Shown here: one piece after another, positions 24,670 through 38,320 of the stretch
Position numbering within the stretch: the stretch's first letter is position 1
Layout of the letters: each line of letters begins with the position of its first letter
Assembly (NCBI GenBank): GCA_023055355.1
Contig: JALJCS010000001.1
Location: 94,907,381 to 94,971,380, forward strand
Length of the DNA: 64,000 nucleotides
Reading direction: 5' to 3'
Source of the DNA: Agelaius tricolor
Lineage: Eukaryota; Chordata; Aves; Passeriformes; Icteridae
The notes under the pieces: generated by a model
The model's input: only the letters and a program-made list of their open reading frames with translations
Told to the model about the DNA's origin: nothing
Databases searched by the model: none
Program-made: the position numbers and the translations under genes

Positions 24670-25537
24670 TATCAGTTAATTCCCATACTAAATATTGAAA
24701 TAGATGGTAGAAGGTATTGACACAAATATTCTTATGGGGAAAATTCTTTCCTTCTGCTATATGAAATATGAAAAGGATAACCCATGTGTTTAAAAAATGT
24801 TAAATTTGCATATTTTTTCAGTTTTCTTTAGGGAAACTTTTTTTTGTTTGCCTTTTTTTAATTGTACTGTTACCAGTATGAACTCCTTTTGATAATATTT
24901 AGCTTTATGCAAATCTCATTAAATTCAGCTGCATAACTTAGCTATTATGATTTCTTTTTCTTCAGACTATCAGCTAAAATCAGTTAGTCAAGTGCTTCCA
25001 TTACTTCTGGGATCTATTTTTTATAGTAAATCTATTGGCATAAAAGGGCATTTGCCTTCTGCTTTAAATCTCATTTACACATATTTGTTCTTCCCACACT
25101 TTTCCTTCCCTTTCCCTCCTATACAGATGATTACCACTTTCATTTCAAAGGAAAAACAGGGTGGAGGAGAAGAACAGCTCTTAAAAGCTAGGTTAGGAAT
25201 TAGCTAGCAGCTATTTTCACAGAATTTTTTTCCCAAATCTTTATAAGCACTCCTTTTCTTACTAACAGAAAAAAAAATTGTTTCATAAGATAGACTTATG
25301 AAAACAGACAAAAATTCAGTAAGGTGCTATGTGGATATCATGGTAAAGGAAATATTCATATGGTTTTTCTTTCACAAAAGGGTCAACTGTATAAAAGCCT
25401 GCCAATAAATCAGGGAAATACAGTGCTTGTTCACTGAGGATAGGACAAGGACCAAAGGATTATATTACTAAAGTGCTTGATATTTAGGATACCCCATAGG
25501 ATACTGACGTTAAACTGCTGGAGTTTTCATCAATGGA

Positions 25538-25637
25538 CCTCTCCTCTCCTCTCCTCTCCTCCTCTCTTCTTCCCCCCTCCACTCTACTCCTTTCCCCTCC
25601 ACTCTTCTCAGTTCCTCTTCTCCCCCCTCCCCTCTCC
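25538..25637 (+). repeat. Polypyrimidine tract with (CTCCT)n core
   Basis: A 100-bp stretch that is nearly all C and T on the + strand. It opens with four or five CCTCT/CTCCT pentamers and continues as degenerate C/T sequence with CCCCCC runs. The complementary strand is a G/A mirror-type tract able to form triplex DNA in principle. Confidence 0.9.
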
Positions 25638-27158
25638 AAAGCAAAGTAGTCCTGATTTCATAAAAGCAGTAGGGTACAAAAAGGTTTTGGCAGGTTTTTA
25701 ATTAAAAAAATCTTTTAGTCTGAAGTTCATCCATTTGCAATCTCTTTTTTTTTTCCTAACCTACAGAAGAACCACATAAATTCTATGCCTTTAGGAAACC
25801 ATCCCCAGTTTGCTGAAGCAAAACGAGCAAGCAATACTCCTTCTGAAGCCCATTACATGTATTTTCCCACCCATGCATGGCATTGGAGCTAATCAGGGAG
25901 TCCCCATGGGACAGTCATGGGAAAATGCTGTGGCCACAGAAGAAGCTCCCATTTCTTACAGGGAAAGAAAGAAAAAAACACCAATCAGTGTATTTCAGAA
26001 GAGGGTGCCCATGAGGGCTTCTCATGTGTGGTCTCCTCTTCCCTGCTCCCACCCTCAGCCCCAGCTTCCCAGCTCCTCGGGGCGAGCTACCCCATGCAGC
26101 ACCCTGACACCCTTTCTTATCCATTTTCTCAGAAAGCTTGCATGGTTACTGAAATAAGGGCACAAATATCCAGAATTTGGGAGAATTCTTGCAGTTCCCC
26201 AGTTTCCATTTGCAAATTCTCTTGGTTTTCTGGTATTTCAGTTTTTTAAATTTATTTTTATTTTTTAAATCTGATATAATTTCTTTTGATAAAACTTGAA
26301 ATGAAAATAGAAAATTTTTGGTATTTTCACAAAAAGGCAGTAGTTGACGGACAAAGTGAGGAAAGCCATAGCATTTTCATTCATTGTTCACTGGTGAAAA
26401 GTAAACATGGATCTGTCACAACATGGCTGCCATCTCCACAGGAGTAAAGACATTCTCACTTCCCTCTCAACTTCACCCAGCTGCCTTTTATATTGCTTTC
26501 CTCAGTGCAAAGTCCTGCCATTCTTACCTGTAATCTATGCCACACCCAGAGACAGTGACAGACCACCAGGAGGGAGTATTACACCTGCCAAAAATGGGGC
26601 ATGGCTCCCAAAAGCCCTGAAGAGGTAAGACATCTGCTACATTAAATGTTTTACCATAACCAAAAGAAAGTAGGAATGTCAATGGAGAAATTACTCCTGT
26701 GCTCAAAATTAATACTGTAAATCTTTTCTTCTGATGCCACCAACCACATTTGCAGGTTTAAGAGCAATTACTGCCTGTTCATGAAAAGAGTAGTTAGAAA
26801 CTTTTGATAGGGTCTGTTGTTTGTTTGGGGAAAGTTATGCTGAACCAAGAAATAAGTGAAAGAGTGATGGGAAGAATGATTGGGAATCGCCACAGGGAAA
26901 TCTCACCCTGTGTCTTCCAGACTTGTCAGATCTAACATCTTCAGAAACTTCCTATCCACAAATCCACCATATGCAACAACAGATTCTCTGAGTAGATGGA
27001 TGCCACCAGCTGTTTTGAAATGATCATGCTGCAGACACCGCAGGGGTTTATGAATGAAACTTAAAAGTAGACCTGCAACTTTGTTGCATGCAAGAAACAC
27101 AACTAGAAATCGTGTAGCTTCGTGTAATATTGAAGCACAGCATATAATTTTATTATGC

Positions 27159-27550
27159 TGTCATGGTTTAGGAATGGTCTTCTTCAATTTAGTACTCCCA
27201 CTAAAACTACATGCCACTCCCCCACCCCTCCTTTGGAAGAGCAAAAGGCAAAGATCATGATAGAGATAAGAAAAATTTGCTGTAAATATGAATGAGAAAA
27301 CAAACAAACCCTAATTGGCAAAAATAGCAATGACAGAGAGTATAAGAAAAGTATAATTATTGATGCAGAAAAACACAGATTATAACAGACAATACCGGAT
27401 GTCTCCCTCCACCTACTGAACACTTTCTCCCTGGAAAAGAGCCATTTTCCCCTGCCCCCAGCAATCAGGTGAGGTGGAATAGCATAACTGTGTCCTGGCC
27501 ATGCCCCCTCCTGTCTAAAGCAAAAATTAACCCTGGCTTGAACCAGGACA
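27159..27550 (-). mobile_element. Solo LTR of an avian endogenous retrovirus
   Basis: The element starts tgtcatggtttagg and ends cttgaaccaggaca on the + strand, so both termini carry the TGT...ACA pair typical of LTRs. Read on the minus strand it begins tgtcctggttcaagccagg and ends taaaccatgaca, the normal avian LTR orientation. Internal words such as gagaaaacaaacaaacccta and cccagcaatcaggtgaggtg match an avian LTR family I recognise, though I cannot give its exact database name. The 392-bp length is that of a complete LTR. No gag, pol or env-like sequence lies beside it within the window, hence 'solo'. Flanks (attatgc on the left, ttttcta on the right) show no obvious target-site duplication. 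A 127-codon minus-strand frame across it is incidental. Confidence 0.8.
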
Positions 27551-30500
27551 TTTTCTAAAGATCCCACCTATGTACAACTCTAGGATTTCTACTGTAAATG
27601 GAGCCCTTAACACTGCCAGGTTTGGTACCACAGCAGTTCTGTGGGGAAGTCACCACGTAAATCCACTTGAAATAATCATATTGAAACATAATAAGACACT
27701 TGAAATGTTTTTCTGGAGACATCAGGCAATTTGAGATTAAACTCAATGCTCTGTGTACTTCCAGAGTTCATTGCAGCAGCACGAGATCAGTGCCAGAGAA
27801 AGTGGGAGCAGACCAGCTGCTGTAGTGTGACGTGCCAACCAAGCTGGTACACCCCACCTCACACAGCACAGGTTATTTGCTTAAGGAACACACCAAACTG
27901 GGTCTTACCTATCACTGGGTACCCTCCAGCAAGCGGATGTTTGTCCCCCTTCATCACTCTGGGTGCTGTTTTCATATCCTCCATTTCATAGTAAGTCAAA
28001 AGGAAATATTGCCTCCATGTTCCATGCTCTGGTGCTGCACAGGCAGCTACTACAGGTTTAGAAGTCTTCATTCATTTATGAACTTTTTAATTAAATACTA
28101 AAGAGGAAAAACTCAGTCACCATCAAGAGGCACAAGAGGTCAAATCAAGTAAAAAAAAAATGTAAAAAAACTACAAGGTGTGTAACTGTGGGGGCAGAAC
28201 AGAACGAGATATAGAACCTCTGACCTCTGCGTTTTGTGGTTAAAATCCACACACAGCTTTATAGTCAGTTAGTTATAAAAAGTATCTTGCCATTTGACTC
28301 ATTTCTGTATGCCAAACTTCTGAAGAAAATTTATTCGTAGTTATATTTGAATCACTGTCTATATGCCTTGACACTTCAAATCAAAACACCAGAGGAATCT
28401 AATGATTTTAATTCTAATGATTTAAAAAAAGAATTAAAATTAAGTCCTACTTGGTCTTCTGTGTAATTCTGCCACTGGGAAATCTCTCAGGAGTTGTTTC
28501 TAAGTCACAGACTTCAACACCTGATGAAGTTTCTAGCCTGAAAAGTCATCTTCTTCCTCCGACCAAACAATATCTTTTTGGTCATTCCCTTAACATTGTC
28601 CATCCAACCTTGATTTGCTGTTCTCCAGGCTTTGTACTGTTTGTTTTCCCACTGTGGGCACGCATTTTCTAAAAAAGCAAAAATACACCCGTGGCCAACA
28701 GTCATAATATCCACAATACAACACAGAAGGTACATATATCACTTTTGTAGACTTGAATAGCCTTAAATTGATTTGCTCTTTTGTCCATAACAGAACAGCT
28801 GTGTAGTTCAGTGCAATCTGAAATCCATCTAAACTTGTGTGCAGAGCCAATTTCACAGGGCAGTCATCCAATGTGAAAATGTGAGGTTTCTATACATTAA
28901 TTTCACTTTTCCTCACAGACATCATGTTGTCTTTGAGCCCATCTCTCTTTTTAGATGTCTGCATCCAGGATGTCACAGGTTGTCATCCTCAGTACCAGTC
29001 AGTTTGTTTAAAGCCAGTCCATATACACAAACATGTTTCAGCTGCAACATCAGCTAAAGTTTAGCAAAATACTTCTTGATGTATGAGATAGAAACCTCTT
29101 TTTTTTACATCAATGAATTATTACCATGCTCTACACACTCAAAGGAAAATCAAGACAAAGGGGGAAAAAAGACTTGCTTGTTGCAGTGTGTGGACAATCC
29201 CCATGAACTACAATAAAATGCCAAAATTGGCATGTTGACTAAAAGCATTTTGTACTGTAACTTTCATCCCACACATTGAAATCCTTCTCCCTGCAGTTCT
29301 TATGTTCTTACTAATGCCATAGACACCACACTGGGAGACACAGTGATCATATACAAAAAGAAGTCTGAAGAAAGTGGAAAACAAAATGTAAGTAACAGAA
29401 AGGTATAGAATTAAAACACTGGAATATTTAAATCTACTTGGAGATTTGGAAGACAGAAATGCATTACAAACAACTTCAAGATGTCCAAGTTTTATGTTTG
29501 GTACATGTATTTTTAAGTATAGAGTTGTACTTCACAGAAAAAGTGGGGGAAAAAAGGTGTAGGTGGCTCCAAAACATTCAGCAAATATCCACACTGTATC
29601 TGAGAACAGCTTAGAGCAAATATAAAGCCAACAGTAAAGCACAATAGCAGCAGCCACAAGGACAGTGTGATAGTAGAGCGTGATCAGCAGCTTTTTTGGG
29701 CATGCAATCTGGAAATGCATCAGAAATCATTTTCAGATAGACTGTAATTTGTTCTACTATAGAAAACTACTATAAAACAAACATCCTCCCTTAAAAGCAT
29801 CTCTGCTAACCTTATCAAGATAATATTTCTTCTCAAGTTAAATTTGATCATCAGTTAAATACAGGACTATACATGAAGACCCGATTATCTCTCAAAAGCA
29901 TTAGTCTGAAATCTCCAAGTTATCCAACCAAAAGCATTCTGCTGAAGTCATTCTTGAGTGTCTGTATTTAGCATGGCTCCAGAAACAAAACATGAGACAT
30001 GAGTTTAATGAGTTAAATGAAGGAAAAACACTCACTTAAGTGGATTTTACTTCATCTGTACATCCTGCATAGCAGACACCAAACTCAAGTGACAGGGGCT
30101 CCCCTTCTTTAAGGAGTGACAGTGTTGATGTCCAGTACCAGTTGGTATCATGCAGACTTCTTGAATTTGCAGAGAAAAGCAGAGACCTGGGAAGGCTGAC
30201 CTCCAACACCATTAGCTGTGAAGTTTGCTGCTAATCACCAAAGCTGTGCTGTCCTATAGCTCTTCCAGAATAAATAGAATAAACTCATTAAAACTAATAC
30301 TAGCTGTTTCCACTCATTCTGCAACACTCAAAACCTCTTCACACAGCCTAAAGTACAAAGTTCCAGCTTTTCTCACTCCAGTCCTGCCACTGCCTTTCAC
30401 CAAAAGGAAAAGGGAAACATTGATCTCAAATGAACAGCTGAAAACTGTAACAGATGAGGACAGCACAGCAGGATTAGATAAATGCTTAAGAAGCAGAAAT

Positions 30501-32414
30501 ATTTTAGTCTTTTCATATAAATATTCCTAGTGCTAGATAAAAAATTAAAAGGCATTGTTCGCAGGGGGTTTCTGAATTTTTCAATACTGCTTTTGAACTT
30601 ATATATCAGTTAAGCATATTTATCCTTTTAGTGCTGAATGCTGCCATAAAAAGCAGAAGAAATAAGTTCTTGCAAGTTCTCTTCTCAGCAGCTTTTTCCA
30701 GCACACTAGAAGCAAAAGCAACGCAGGGGACAGAGGTGCAGATGTACTCCTCACAGTTTTTTGTCAGCATGGAGAGAAAACTAACCCTTTCTCAACACTG
30801 TGCTATCTATTGCTTTTGTAACTCACAGCAGCAGCATGAAGATTTCTCAGACTTAATAGCACTTTAGAGAGAGGCAAAGGCTAAGTTTTATTATTATTAG
30901 CTTAATTTCTACTCTTTTTTCTTCGCACAAACACATACTACTGGGCCCTAGGGAAAAATTTACAACAGCAGTCTCATTTCTTGTTTTTAATACTGGCTTT
31001 AATTAAATGTTGTTTTTTCCCCACTTAGCTAGGTGGCATGGGACACAGGAATTATTTGAAAGGACTTGGGAGTGGACTCAAGGACTGGTACAGTGGAATT
31101 AATCATTTCTGTGCAAAAGGAATGACCAATTTTCTGTCAACTTCTTTTTAACCAGTCCCTGTCCAAAGTGCTGTGACTTACTCCTGCAATGTCTCAGCCA
31201 AGATTTCCATCAGGTAAGGAAAGCATGATTGCTGCACTACTCCTATGCTTGGGAAAAAAAGGAGTATCAGTTTTTTTTGACATGGTCAATATTGCTTGAA
31301 ACCAGAATGTGGAGACCCTTCATTTCTCACCTTTATTAAGCTTTTATCATACCTGACACATTTGTCTGGAATTGGTCAACCCAAGATAGGGAACAAAGAT
31401 AATTCACTGCTGCAAAAACAGACTTGCATTAAAATCTGCCTCCCTTCTCATATTTTAATCTGGTTTAAATTAAGAAAAATTAATTGATTTTTTTTTCTCT
31501 TCTCTAAAAATGAGTCAATAAACAAATCCCTAACTGTATGCTTCTAGGCATTTGCCTGTAAAGAACCAAATCTAATGCTTATATGCATGGGGATATCTTT
31601 TATGTAGCCAAACCTGATGGGGAAGGAACAACACATAACAGGGGGAAAAACAATGCAGAAGAAAGTTGATAATAGCTTTTCACAAAAAAAAAATTCAAAA
31701 AAATTGATATATATAAACAGAATTCCTTTCAGAAGAAACAGCATGGATTCTAGGTACCTGAATTTCTGATAATTTATGGCAACACTTTATTCCAATGATT
31801 ATTTAATTAAAGTAAATTGAGAGAAATGCCTATACATTCCAGCAATGTCTTTTTCTATTTTTCTTCTTAATTTATACTCACAGTCATCACACTAATCCTA
31901 TCTTAACAGGGATGGATATAAAGAAGAAATCTTGATTCAAATTCTAGTATGCTAGGAGCCAGGAGACTAATTTAAGCTTAGCAAACAACAGGAAAAACAA
32001 GGCAGTTTGGCCTACAGTTCTTGTGATCCATAGAGGTGTACAGACAACGTGTAATTATTGGAAAAACACATCTAATCAAATCATGCTCTAACTCCTGGCA
32101 ACACAGTGTTCAGTCTTTTGCCTTTATACTAACTTTAGTGGATTGCTTCCAGCAGCTGCCTCTATCCGTCAATTACCACCATGCCTTCCAAATTCTGCGC
32201 TGCTACTTTTGTCACTGAGATAGAGTCACCATTCAAAATGGGTTTTCTCTTCTCACTGGTTATTTTGTGGGACAGATACTGTGGTGACAGTAGCAAGGAT
32301 TTTGGTGTCTGAGAGCCCATGGACTGCTGGATGTGCATCACAGAGCTGAGCAGTCAGGACTTGGCTGTGCACTAGTTGGTTGCTGGCAAATTCCTAGGGC
32401 AGCTGGGTTGCAGA

Positions 32415-32560
32415 GTTACAGGGCCAGAAAGCATCTCCAGAAGTCCTCTAGACCAACCTCAATCCACATCTTCACAGCTATTCTACAAACTTAGTCTTGA
32501 AATCCTGCAGCAAGAGGGATTATACAAGTACCTAACACTATGGAATTTTTGGGTTTTACC
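32415..32560 (-). mobile_element. Possible old CR1-like 3' remnant
   Basis: The segment 'gcatctccagaagtcctcta' followed by gaccaacctc, then 'cttagtcttgaaatcctgc' further right, resembles the minus-strand tail of an old CR1 subfamily (GGTC(C/A)TCTAGTCCAACC followed by TAGTCTTAAA). The match is short and diverged and the terminal repeat is not seen, so this could be chance. Confidence 0.3.
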
Positions 32561-35500
32561 ATCAACAGAACTTATTTACAAATCATCTTCTCTCGACAAA
32601 ACACCTGCTTCACTCATTCTTCCATTCTGCATAGGGAAAAATGGACTGGAAATTTTGTTTTAAGGATCTTCTTCATCTATTGGAGTGCTTTTCATTTGGA
32701 AGACAAATACTCCAAATCTAGGAATAAACATAGAAATTTTATGCTAATTTAAACAGAACCAACAGACTTGTTTGCATTGCCATTACAGTATAGATTATTG
32801 CACATTTAGGTGTTGTTCTCTCTATTCCCAAATACTTACCACTGAAACTTAGAGCAGGGGTAAATGAAACGGCTCTGTCATAACAGTGTTATGTGAATAC
32901 TTATTTTAAAAGCATGATGGAGACACACCTATATTCCATCTGTCTTATTATGTCCAATGTTTTGATATTGCAGAACCTGTCAAAAGAAAGAATTTATACC
33001 CACATCTGAAATCCCTAATAGTCTAAAACAAGAAAAAAAATCTTCTGGAATCATTGTGTTCACAATTATATGATTTCAATTAAAATAAAGGTGAAAAATT
33101 TTGAAATGTTAGAAATAAATAAAATTTAGAATAACTAAAAAGTAGAAATTTTTTGTAATGCCAGAAAAGATTTTTTTACTGGATGAATCTTAACATGTTG
33201 TCAAAAGCTCAATGGAGTATGGGGTTTTTGTTCTTCTCCTCCAAGTATTTTGCAGTTTTAGTCTATAAAATATTGCTAATTAATTGACAATCAAAAATAT
33301 CTTTAAACAAACTTCAAGAGTTACAAGTCATTATTGCTGTCCAGAACACATTTTCCTTTGCTAATCCTTGGTTTCAATAAAAATTTCTAATCACATATAT
33401 GTACCGAGACCGGTTTATGAATAATTAAATAATGGAGGGGGTGGTACGATATTTTTTTTTAATGTAAAATACATTCAGAATCCATAGATAAAGCTAGCTA
33501 GTTGTTAAAGGTCATGAAAATGAAGATTATCAGAGTATATTAGATTAGAGACCACAGCACTGAAATTCTCAGAGTAAAATTACATTTGATCTCTGAAACA
33601 GGCGGGTGTTAATAAATACACAAAAAATAACTAATGAAAGGCAGGAGCAGCTGGCTTTTATTAGTGTTGCAGTCAAATCTGCAACAATTCTTTATTCATT
33701 TTTTAATTTGTTCTACCTCATCAGGAGGAAAAATGAAGAACAAGCTGTATTTTGCTGTGTTCTTCTGAAGGCAAAGAGTAACAGGGAAATGAACTACAGG
33801 ATAATGGATATGGGGATGCAGAATGACAGGTACATGAATTGCTATTTTTGTTCAGACTTTCCTTTTGTTTTATTAGCAACAACAACAAATGAGAAAAAAA
33901 TTTGATTTTGGCAAAGTGAGTAACTCAAAGCTCTCATGTAAACTGTAATAAGCTTTTTACCTGATTAGTTTCTCCTCCAAGGACACTTTAGCATTGTCTA
34001 CTAAATCTAGGGCAAGAAAGTAAATGCAACTTGATTGAGGCAGTTTAAGGACTTGTCAGCACAGACTAGTGTCTGAGATGTTTAAAGGCAGGGACATCTA
34101 CTTCAGCAATGTGTTGGTGTAGCAGAGTATAACCCACATATTACACAGTGGTTTAATGTTGCTTAATAAAACTGCCATGTTTTAATCTTGTTTTAATGGT
34201 GTCACATGTTGAAGGACATTCAACAGTACATGAACAGTACATTTGTCTTCCACTTGATACTCACAAGCTGGACCATCCTTACTTGTCAGAGGCAGGGAGG
34301 ATTTCTTGCTTTGCACAAGTGAATGTGTATATTTAAAGCAGCAGTTAAAAAGGTAAATACTCATCTTCGAATACCTGAATTTCAGTCAGTAGTCCTAAAA
34401 TACACCTCTAATCTATGTTTGCCACAACATCCTGTTAGGAATTGCTGTTATCACTTAAAATGGATTTTTTTTCCTTGATTATAGACATTGTTCTTCAATA
34501 ACTAATAGCTCACAGTCTAAGACTATTAGTAGTCTGATAGTGGCTGGTATGTACACAGTCTCATCAGACCTCATTGCAAAAATCAGGACTTACATTGTTA
34601 CACTAAGTTCCTTTCACAATGAACTATTTTTAATTCCCTCCAAATACATTAAGCAAATTAAAGGGGGGGAAAAGAGAAGAAAGAAAAAAACCTCATTTTT
34701 TCTTACTTTTGTAGAAGCAAAGCAAGTGATATGGAATATATGTTCAAAAAGAGCTACATTTATTTGTCTAGCTACTGCCTGTACACCACGCTGATAGATT
34801 GGGCACTGTTTTTTCCAACCACATTCGGTACCTTCAAAGAAAAAATGAGGAATACAACAGTGCAGTTGGAAAACATGTTTTGCATCCAAGTAGAACCTGA
34901 ATTTGCTGTGATATAATGAGAAGAAATTTTTCAGTTATTTATTTTTCTCTGTGAAATTACAGAAGATTTATCTAAGACCTGAGTAAAGCACAGTACAGAA
35001 AGAGGAGATATATTGTGAAAACACAGCTATATATCGTACAGGTGATGTTGGAGGAAATATTTTAGAAAAACAAAAGAAAATACTGCATGAGGTGCAGAGC
35101 TGCTTGAATCTCTGAATATGACAATATAACTCGTTTGTCCTTGGAAGAGCACACCATACCTGAATGCATGGTCAGATGGCATGGAGCCCAGTGTACCTGC
35201 TTTAGACAAGTGCTAAGAGTGAGATTTTGCCCAGTGGATAATATTGAAGGCCTCTGGAAAAGTCTTTTCTCTGTCCCTATCAGATTTTCAGTAATAATTC
35301 AGAAATAGGTGTATCTCTACTTACTCACAACTATCTACTCACAATAGTGTCTTGATAACATTTAAGGCTAGATGATTGCATCAGAGTGCATGGCTGGGCA
35401 AGCTTTACATCTTTCCCTTACAGACAGGGACAAACTTTGTGGAAATGTATGTTAGATTTAAGAACTGTGTTAGTCATTTGTCTGATCTAGAGCTTTTGTA

Positions 35501-38295
35501 AACTTGATAAACACTGCCTTCAGTAGGGGTGGCACAAAAATATTTCTTACCAAGGCAGAGATGAAAGGACCATGATTTTATAGGTCTCCAATTCCTGCAC
35601 ATACTACTTGAAAGATAAAGTACCTCTGTATTTGTCTGTAGACACCATGAAGAAACAACTACTGAGGAAGATGGAAATGAAGACAGTATTTTTCTGTATC
35701 AATGCAGATGTTTAAATGGATTCCAAGAATTTCTCATTTTAGGATGAGATATTCTTTGGCACATGTAGAAAAAAAGCTATATTTGCACTAAGAGATTTCT
35801 GAATTATTTAGTCTAGTCCTCAACTCTTTTCATCATTGTTTAAGGGTATACTTACTTCCACAAATAATAGAGAGGAGTAGCACATCCACAGTCCTTTTTG
35901 CCAAAATGACACCTGAAAGGCTTTTACTCGCTGCACTATCTCAGGTCAATTGTCAACAGCAATCCTAAATTTGTCCAGTATACCAGCTACTGGAATCCTT
36001 TATTGCTGTTTTGGCCCAAAATACCATCTCTATTGACAAGAACAGAACCAAACATAACAATATACACGTTCACTAGATGGTAAAAAATCTATGAGGAGAA
36101 GCAAAAATATAATATCTGTTTTGAGGGAAATGCTACTGCTATGGGAAAGGACTCATTACTTTATTGAACTTTGACAAGTAGTTTGCACCTATTGCTAGCT
36201 AACAAAGACAAATTCCTGGCTCAAGTATCCCCCTCTGAAGCTAAATGCAGCTACAGCACATTGTAGTGTGGGTTTATTTGTTTAGTAAGTTCCATCAACC
36301 AAGGAGTTTTCTAGTCTAAAATATTTTTTCAGTTACTCAGCTATTGGTTTTCAACTTTGTCAGTGTTAACTTCATGCTATAGTACAGTTACATAAATTAT
36401 TCATTGATCTACTTGATGATAGTCACTAAAGAACTTTCCCATTTCTACTGTGAAGGGACTGAGGCGAAAAAAGGCACACATCTGTGCAGGTATTGGCAGC
36501 AGCAGAGCTTCATCTAGCACTTCTCTCTGACATTAGTATCTCCTCTACTGACAGTAGACTCTTCAGATTTCTTTATTGCTCCTGAAAGACCTAATTTTAG
36601 TTTAAAAAACTTACTATCATGCCTCATAAAAAGAATAAAAAATACTAATACTTAAATTTTTTATCTCACCTTTTAGGGGGTTCCCCATACATTCACTTTT
36701 TATATTGCTAGCTCACGTATTTTATTGATGTGAGGATATACCCTCAAGCAAGTTGTTTGTTAGACTTCACCAAATTCACAGAAGAAGTTATGGCCATTTG
36801 CTTGAAGTATTTGCCTCTAGAGTTCAAAACATAAAAGAAGTTACAGAAAAATGATGGAGTAAATCAAGTGACATTGAAAATCAGTAGTACAATATTGTGA
36901 TGTACTGAACCTCAGCATATAAATGTCATATACCTTCCCATCATCTTTTATGAATTAGCTATATCTGAAAAAGCAGCCAATGCTTAAATTTCCAAAGTTT
37001 TGTCAGCATATTCTGATGCTGAAATGAGACTGGTGAAATAAATCTGGGTGACTTTTAATAATCCTTTGGTACTGAAATGGATATTTCAGCACAGATTTGT
37101 TACTTCTAGTTAAATTATCTTTCCTCCTTATTAACATCACTTGCTGTGAAAATTTGTTTGTTTTCTTGATGATGTCAGAGAAAAAGAGATTTTTCCTTTA
37201 CTTTTTTTTTTTACCAACAACAAACCCAAAATTTACAGAGTTACTGGTTTGTATATCCCTTAAAAACAATTAGGGTGAAATCACTCAAATTTAGAATTTA
37301 TTCTGTTTTAAATTGTCCCTTCCCATACTTAAGGCTCACGTAGGCCATGACCGTTCACTGTGTGAAATATCTCTTCTCTCAAAGCAAGCAAAGAACCTCT
37401 CAAGATGCCTTCCCTGTATGCAGCACCCCAGCTGTCAGCCTTATCCAATAAACACCTACCAGGAACAAGCCAGAAATAACTGGAGCAGCAGCAAGGCAGA
37501 CATTAAATATTAACAAGGTAGCAAGGGAATCCCTGCCCCAGCATGAAGGACGGGACAGTGCAAGTCTCCATCTCCACATTTTTGTTAGGGTGGAAGGTAC
37601 AGTAAGTAAGAGTGGTGCATTTCCATTTTGAGGATGTTGATAGGGCCCAAGAAAAGATTATGAGAGAATAGGAGAATCAGAGTCTCTGCTCTTCTATTTT
37701 ACTGGAGGTGTTACAAAAGAGGAAATGTAACTGTGTGTAAAAAGATTTGAAGGAGGAGCGATCTCTCCACCCACCCAGTCACCCAAAAAAATAGGATAAA
37801 AGGAGCAGCAGGAACTGAGATGCAGATTGAATTAGTGAGGTTGCCAAGTACTGAGTATAACTTCTTCAGTCCTTTTATTCTTTCATCCATTGTAAAGGAC
37901 AAAAGGGAGACCTTTGAGATGTGGAGAAGAATTATCTCATAGCTGCTCAGCACATGGCAAATCAAGCACTGAGTCAGCTTAGTGCAGCCTTTCTGCAGCC
38001 CTTCTTCTCCACTGCTGCCTTTCACCTGAAGTGCCCTCATGACCTTTGGCTACAGTTCACCATCAGTCCTGCAGAATACACAATGCACTTACATATTTCA
38101 CAAATTAATGGAAATAGTATTGAATTTTAAAAGGTTTGGTTTGTTTTTCCTTCTGTTAATGGCTTTGCCTCTTCCAAAATGACTCTTTTAATGTTACAAT
38201 ATTTATAGTAAAAAATAAGAGGATAGCTCGTTTTTTGCTCTGGAAATTATTTTGGCATTACTCTTCAGTCCTTAGAAAAATTAGGCAACCTGGGG

Positions 38296-38320
38296 TTTTT
38301 TTTCTTTTTTTTTTTTTTTT
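38296..38320 (+). repeat. Poly-T tract
   Basis: About 24 T with one C. I looked for a retroposed gene body on the complementary side and recognised none. Confidence 0.85.

Larger units (their letters stand above)
23476..27158. other. Non-coding DNA with two simple repeats
   Basis: AT-rich sequence containing a TA microsatellite (24635) and a pyrimidine tract (25538). The stretch 25860-26130 is somewhat GC-richer with overlapping open frames up to 115 codons on the + strand, but I see no recognisable domain and no convincing splice sites. Confidence 0.4.
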
